A DNA stretch of 64,000 nucleotides, from NCBI GenBank assembly GCA_951799445.1, contig OX637294.1, positions 27,615,452 to 27,679,451 of the forward strand. The letters run 5' to 3'. Below, piece by piece: positions 58,204-64,000 of the stretch. The notes beneath the pieces are model-generated. The model saw nothing but the letters and a program-made list of their open reading frames with translations. It did no database searches and was not told where the DNA came from. The DNA comes from Pseudisothecium myosuroides (Eukaryota > Streptophyta > Bryopsida > Hypnales > Lembophyllaceae). Made by a program: the position numbers and the translations under genes. Each line of letters opens with the position of its first letter. Positions within the stretch are counted from its first letter, which is position 1.

Positions 58204-59300
58204 TGTGAGCGCTTATTTACCCACCATTGGTAAATAAGTGAGTACAACCAGGCTGTAAGTGTTTTGGTGTTTAATTCGTTCTACGATTGCCTAGCGTTAA
58301 TCCATTGTGCCTTCCAAGCAATGGATCTTTTTCCTAAGTTCCTAACATTCACAATGTACACAAAAACTAAAGAAATCCAACACGGCAATTTCTACTCTAA
58401 CTTCTTTAATCAAAAGAGGTCACGGTGGTTTTGAATTTGAGCGAGTTACAGTCAAAATTTAACAACCCTAAGTGATAGAATATGTCATGCCATTTCTAAA
58501 AACATAACATTCGACCCTACCCCCTTCTCCTAGCAGAAGTTATGGGCGGATGAAGTTTAGCCCTTCCGGGACTATTTAAACTTCATCCATGATGTAGGAC
58601 ATACTTCCTAATTCAATTACCCTTGAAAATTGAACCCTAGATTTAGGTGGATAGGACCTGCCTAAATCCTAAGTTTTGACTTGGATGAACTATTTTAGGT
58701 TGACTTCATCCGTTCCTTGACCCAAACTTCATCCTTAAATATTTCCTAGGGTTTTTGGTCTTTCTTGAAGTTTGACCGACTTTAGGGTTACTTAAGGGTC
58801 TTACTATGACTTACTAATACTAACTTCTTCTTTTAATCAAGTTAAAACATCCTAGTCCTTCCTATCCTTGTTCTTTGAGGTTTTGATTGAATTTTGGACA
58901 GTTACTATTTTTAAAATTTTTGGAGTTGTTCCTTCTAGAAGCTAGCCTAAGCTTTCCAAAATGGTATCTTACTTGGAAATCCACCTATACTATCAAAAGT
59001 TGTTGATGGATGAAGTTTGACCGCTAATCGGTGTTTAAAACTTCATCCGTTGATTACTCCTAAGCCTAATTTGATAATTAGCTTTTAATTTCACTTTTGA
59101 GACCTAGGTTATTTCTAGTTGATATTTCTTAATTTAACTTGTCTTGTTTTTCTTCTAATCCCTTTTCATCCAAATTAGGTCCTAAACTTCATCCCTCCAT
59201 ATCTCACTCGTTTTAGCTTCAAATCCTAAGTGTGAGATGGTTTTGGAAACCTCTAACTAGACTCTACAACACTAATTCCCTGGTTCTTGAAATATTCCTA
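58204..59300 (+). repeat. Retroelement-like repeat, plus orientation
   Basis: Starts at TGTGAGCG, right where the 2-kb duplicon homology ends. It has a 10-bp hairpin with a 7-base loop at 58212-58238, then ACAACCAGG, then the shared CATTGTGCCTTCCAAGCAAT. GGATGAAGTTT and AAACTTCATCC inverted pairs occur at 58547-58592 and 59008-59050. Confidence 0.6.
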
Positions 59301-60076
59301 TTGTAGACACTCCGAATTGACTTGAGAGTTCGGTCCTACTTTTAAATGTCTATTTTTGAGAAATGGAAATGGAGGGTTTGAAGTTAGGAGCTTACCTCGG
59401 AGTTGGTGTCATTGTTTAGGTAATCGTATATCCCTTCAAACTCCCCATCATTTGCCATGTTTCGGAATTTTTTGGTAATTTTGTCCATAGCTTAAAGTAG
59501 GAGTTTTAGTACAAGGTTTGCCAATTTCTTGGACTTCCCTTTTCTTTTCTTTTTCTTCTAATCTCTCTTTCTCTTCTAACACTATTCTAATTCAATTATT
59601 TATACTTCAAAGGGTTGACTAGTCTTGAACTAAAATAATTGAAATCAACTCCCAACTAATAGTTGACTCTTCAACTCCTTGGTCAATTATTATTCTATCC
59701 AAGTTTTGATGGTTCTAATTATTCCTCCTAGATTTTCACCTAATCCTATCTCTTCCTAAATTCTCTTCAAACTCCTAAATTGTCACTTCATCTCTCTCCA
59801 TTTTCAAAATGGTTTTGAAAGTTTTAAGTGTTCTACTTCCTATGGTTTCTGAGCCTCTTTTTGCAATGGAAACGTTGCAAATTGAGATTCCTTAGCCTCC
59901 TACCTTCTTAATTTCCCTCTATCTTCCTAGACTACTAGCATTTCTAATTTCAAAAGACAAGATGAAGGTGTGATTGTTCTTGATTAGAATTCAAAATTTG
60001 GCCGAAGCCTAGCCTCTAACTGGCCGTGAGTTTGGTGCAACCCAGTTTTCGTTTAGTCCAGTTCAGCACACCGCTT

Positions 60077-60150
60077 CCAGTACACAGCCCCAATAATAGC
60101 CCAGCAACAACTCAGTACACAGCCCAGTAACAACCTCAGTACACAGCCCG
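60077..60150. repeat. Short tandem repeat with CAGTACACAGCCC core
   Basis: About three degenerate units of CAGTACACAGCCC(A/C)... separated by AACAAC words. Confidence 0.65.
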
Positions 60151-60490
60151 TGGCTGCGCCACATGGCTAGGTGCAGTTGGCCCGACCTCCGGTCCCGACT
60201 TGCTTCTGCCCCGTCCAGGCTGCGACTTCCGTCCAAGCCTTCGGTCCTTTTTGTTTTTTGGGGTATTTTGGTCTTTTAAGAAAGAAAAAAACAACAACTT
60301 AAACAAAAAGAAAAGGTTGCCTCTCCTAAGGTCGGACTGAAAGTTTCTTGACTTTCCCGGCAATAATCAGTTTACCCTTTTTGGATGCTAAACTTGATGT
60401 TCCAAAATAGTGTTTTGGACACTGAACTTGGTAATAAGGGGGAAAATGGAGATTTTTACTAGCACTTAATGATCTTAGATTCTTTCTTCT

Positions 60491-60720
60491 AACAAAGCAA
60501 AGTCAAAGCTTCGCCGTATTTTAGAAGATCTCCAAAACTTCTAGACAATTTGAACAAAACAAAGTCAAAGCTTCGCCGTATTTTAGAAAATCTTCAAAAC
60601 TTCTAGACACTTCGAACAAAGCAAAGTCAAAGCTTCGCCGTATTTTAGAAAATCTCCAAAACTTCTAGACAATTTGAACAAAGCAAAGTCAAAGCTCCGC
60701 CGTATTAGAGAATCTACTAA
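60491..60720. repeat. 62-bp tandem repeat, about 3.7 copies
   Basis: Unit starts AACAAAGCAAAGTCAAAGCT, with starts at 60491, 60553, 60615 and 60677, and includes TTCGCCGTATTTTAGAA and AAAACTTCTAGACA. Confidence 0.92.
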
Positions 60721-63249
60721 CATCAAGAGTTTAAACCAACAAAGGAGGATTGTTAGTACAACTCTACAAGGGCTAAGACAAGCACAAACTAACACGAAGA
60801 AAGCGTGGATGATTGGTAGATGCTAAAACTCGAACACAAGTTAGTCAAGATGGATTAGAACACAACTTTCTCAAAGAAGACACTAGAGGGCCCCCCTAAG
60901 CGGCATCGCCAAGGTACGGAGGGGGGTACATTCTAGAATTAGTAGAAACAACAAGAATCAACAACAATTTTACTACGAGACTTTAAACAAAGCAATAAGA
61001 GAAGACTTTGAAGGGACCCCAATGTCCTTCAAAGAGAGCTCCAAAAACATCAACAATGGAGCTAAAAATGCTCCAAAAAACACACAAATTTGGCAACGTG
61101 GCCTAAATGGCCAACATCCAACTAAATGGACCCAAATGTGCAAAGTGAGCCAAAATATGGCTACAAGGGGGGTTTGTGAGAGGGAAATGAGCCCCCTTAT
61201 ATACATTTTCAAGAGTACTCACCCCCCTCTTTTCCTAAGCCGTAATCTTATCAACTAAGATTTTCATCCTAATCTTTAATTTTTGACTTTCTACGCTGGT
61301 CGAAACTTCTAACTTTTGGAGATTAACTCCAAATTGAAAATTAATTGCGCCGTTGGCTTTAAAAGGCCCTCTGTAGTCTTGGGGAGCCCTCCACCCCTTA
61401 ATCAAACTCCAAAAAACGCAACATAACCTACCGCTAACTGAACACCAAAACGGGGTAAAAACCCAAATCTTGGAGGTTGATTTTTTTGAGAAAAGTAACT
61501 AGCCTAGGTTTTTTAGTAGGTATGGGGGAGTAAGAAAAGACCTAGCTTTGACCTCATTCCGATTTCGTATGCTTCCGGTACGCAAGTCAACTCCACCGTA
61601 AATTTCAAATTTGCCAATTATCGGGGAATCTCGTCGGTTCAGGCACTTCTGGCTATCGGAATGTCTTGAAACTTGGTGGGGCATCTTATTAGCATAAAAG
61701 AAGCTAATCTAATTTTTAGTGAGATTTTACCACAACCTGGGTAATTTCTAGGAATTTTCCATCGTAGGTTTTGGCGGTTGACCGTCCGGAAGGGCATCTT
61801 CTGCAAGTCAGAAAATTCCGAAACTTTTTATGGAACCTCTCATGGAATTCCACAAAGGATCTGCAAGCTCATATTTTTACTTTGCACAAAGGTCAGAGGA
61901 GAATCAAATTCTGTCTTCTCCTTTTAATTTTGGCAACTAGGGAATCTTTCACATACAAGGGAATCTTGGCAAGCCGATTTTGCCATTGAGTCCCAAATGT
62001 GATTTCCACCCTAGAAGACCATATTCCACCCGTAGATTCCTCTTACGGGTCCATCTTGAGTTTGTAACTCCTGCAGACCAACAATTGGGGTTTTCGCTAT
62101 TTCTTCGATGCTATGGGGTGTCGTACGCGCAATCTAGGCGTAAGTATCCTTAACACCAAAATGATGATAAGATAACACGAAATATCGTCCCAGGAGATTC
62201 TAGTATGTTTCAGCAAGCTAAGGAGTTTTCGGATTGTAATCCACACAACAAAACCCCAAGCAACACCTCTTCCCTTTCCTATTTCTTATACAATGGTATT
62301 CCGGATCCCAATCCGGATCTATCTCTTTTCCGGTTTCCGATTTGATCCGGATTCCGGGTCTCACTTCTCGTCTTCAACTGGTTTTCTATTCCCCTGTTTT
62401 ACCCTCAGGGTGTCTGCATTTGATCTTTAGAGGGGTAGGAACGCACCACTCATAGGCATCTATTTCTCTGCACAAAACTTCACATAAAACAATCATAACC
62501 GAGTTTTTATTGCAGAGTAAAGAAAGTAACAATCCTCACAATTCTCCGGGTAGCTTGCCCGGAAAACAGGTCACTCAGAATTGCATCCTTCCACCTTTAC
62601 TACAACGACAGATCAAGACAACCGGAACTGGAAGAGATTCGTGCATCTATCTACCAGACTGATCCTATGGTTGGCAGATCTTCCGGTGAGTGGGGATTTT
62701 CCGCTGGCGGTCGCTTATCTCCGCTCGGAACCCTCCCTGGATTCCGGACTCGCATCCGCACCACTCCTTAGAACCGGATCACCGTTACGGCAATTTAAAG
62801 GTACCACGTACAAGTCCTTACTCACGAGTCTAGTAAAGTTTCCTCACAAACTTACTCGCTCAAAACAGGTCCAACTAATTCTCAACCCGGATTCCCCCTC
62901 ATCCGCCCTCTCTCACACTTTCACCATTCATAAACAACTCAAGAAAACGCACACATAACCAGAAATCCGAATGTCCACTTAGTGGCTCAGATTAGGGAAA
63001 AGAGAATATGCACATAAACTAATGCACACAAAATGGGCAAGGCTGGAATGAAAGGACAACAAGCTGCCCTCCACTTAAAACCCAAACAAAAAGCCAAAAA
63101 AAGAACACCTGAAAATCCAGGTGACCAATCAGTAATCAACCATAATATCCGAAAAGTTCAAAGTCAACTACTCCTAAGAATCCGGAACCGGGCCCCATGC
63201 ATGGAAAATCCGCTCCAGATTAAAAATCCTAAAACTGCAAACATACTAA

Positions 63250-64000
63250 TTACTTTCCCCGCTTTGATTTCTTCGCGCTGCTACTTGGCCCTGTAGGTGG
63301 TTTCCTGCTCCCTTTCGGTGGAGTGGACTTCGTTGCAGCCCGGGTCGGAATCTTCCGCTGGATCGGCGGCGGGTCGTCATCCGATTCCGTCTCATCGCCG
63401 GAAGTGAATTCCCCCTTCTCGGACTCTTGGATCATCTCCACTCTGGTCTCTTTCTCTGGCGAATCGTCCAGCTGAATCGGTGTTGTATTCCTCTTGGGCG
63501 ATGCCTTCTGCATGTGAGTAAAGTCGACCGGATTGGTCCGAGCCGGGTTTGCCAAGGCCCCCATCCGTTGGATTAAATCGCTCCGGACGGATGTTCCGGA
63601 TGCCGGAACGGAACTCCCTTCTCCTACCGGAATCGACTGGACACTCCTCGTCTGGCCGAACTTCGTGGTCTTCGTCTGGATCCGTGCCTGACCTGGAGTA
63701 GGTCTTGGGGATGCGGGTAAACTCATCCCTGACCCCGGCTTCTGGGGCGTCTTCAACAAGTCGACGTTGGGCAGCTCCGAAAAGTGGGTGAAGTCCAAGG
63801 GCTTGTTGGGGCCGAGGTGTCCCAACAGTTGCGCCATCTCCTTCAGAATACCTTCCATCCAGGCCTGGAAGTCCACCAAGATTGTTACTACCTTGGACCC
63901 GGATAAGTGGCCTATGCCACTCAGCTGATTGGTGAAGAGTCGGGATTTGACAACAGCTTCCGCGGGCTGCTCCACCAACGCGGTCAGGTTGTGGACGAGT
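63250..64000 (-). CDS. Gag-like or accessory retrotransposon protein, C-terminal part
   Basis: About 250 codons open from the window edge to a stop at 63250; the start lies beyond the window. The first 70 residues look folded (FQAWMEGILKEMAQLLGHLG). Pro/Ser/Thr-rich sequence follows, with two similar NPxDFTHxxxxSP / NKPLDFTHFSELP motifs, then an acidic block (SGDETESDDDPPP) and a basic Pro-rich tail (RAATKSTPPKGSRKPP). No zinc knuckle or protease motif is visible. It is like the structural or extra ORFs of large plant LTR elements; not certain. Confidence 0.4.
   Translation of the reverse strand, partial: LVHNLTALVEQPAEAVVKSRLFTNQLSGIGHLSGSKVVTILVDFQAWMEGILKEMAQLLGHLGPNKPLDFTHFSELPNVDLLKTPQKPGSGMSLPASPRPTPGQARIQTKTTKFGQTRSVQSIPVGEGSSVPASGTSVRSDLIQRMGALANPARTNPVDFTHMQKASPKRNTTPIQLDDSPEKETRVEMIQESEKGEFTSGDETESDDDPPPIQRKIPTRAATKSTPPKGSRKPPTGPSSSAKKSKRGK

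Larger units (their letters stand above)
59301..63249. other. Repeat-rich region without recognised gene
   Basis: Contains the two tandem repeats listed separately. 62.2-62.9 kb has CCGGAT-rich sequence like 1.8-2.6 kb and probably belongs to the element encoding the frame at 63250-64000. LTR borders not determined. Confidence 0.4.

Noticed and set aside
62581..62958. 125-codon plus-strand frame
   Set aside because: No recognisable domain and located in sequence that looks like the non-coding 3' side of a minus-strand retroelement.

Overview
This is nuclear DNA of a land plant with a large, transposon-rich genome. The evidence is spliceosomal introns with GT/AG borders, a jacalin-type lectin family, two CACTA-type transposons, MITE-like elements and retrotransposon-like remnants. 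I cannot name the lineage from the sequence alone.

One gene dominates the window. On the minus strand, from an ATG at 42970 to a stop at 10792, I can assemble 46 exons that are all phase 0 at both ends. They encode a jacalin-related lectin of about 5,540 residues with 23 jacalin domains and no visible signal peptide. Each intron falls in the middle of a domain, so a typical exon carries the second half of one domain, an inter-domain linker, and the first half of the next.

At three places the linker between domains has been expanded into arrays of a 454-bp unit (5, 9 and 5 complete units at about 30.9-33.4, 23.7-27.9 and 18.0-20.7 kb). Each unit is a 246-bp exon encoding 82 Pro/Ser/Thr-rich residues plus a 208-bp intron. 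Between the arrays lies a five-exon lectin block (here called epsilon-alpha-beta-gamma-delta). It is present in two nearly identical copies 7,238 bp apart, and a third, older copy forms the 3' end of the gene. The unit looks as if it arose by tandem duplication of a segment spanning one intron, which turns two exon ends into a new symmetric internal exon.

Left flank (1-10.7 kb): two retrotransposon-like coding remnants, a right CACTA terminus, a minisatellite, and a non-autonomous CACTA element (7484-9179) holding a large palindrome, a tRNA-like A/B-box motif and a GC-rich minisatellite. Introns 1 and 2 of the lectin gene contain a TTAA-flanked inverted-repeat element and a foldback element.

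Right flank (43-64 kb): no clearly recognised host gene and a few possible exons at 44.4-45.1 kb. A 2-kb segment is present twice (46.2-48.2 and 56.2-58.2 kb). A second CACTA element (50707-52987) contains a palindrome with arms of about 345 bp. A repeat family occurs in opposite orientations at 53.5-54.5 and 58.2-59.3 kb, there is a 62-bp tandem repeat, and a gag-like or accessory ORF runs off the right edge.
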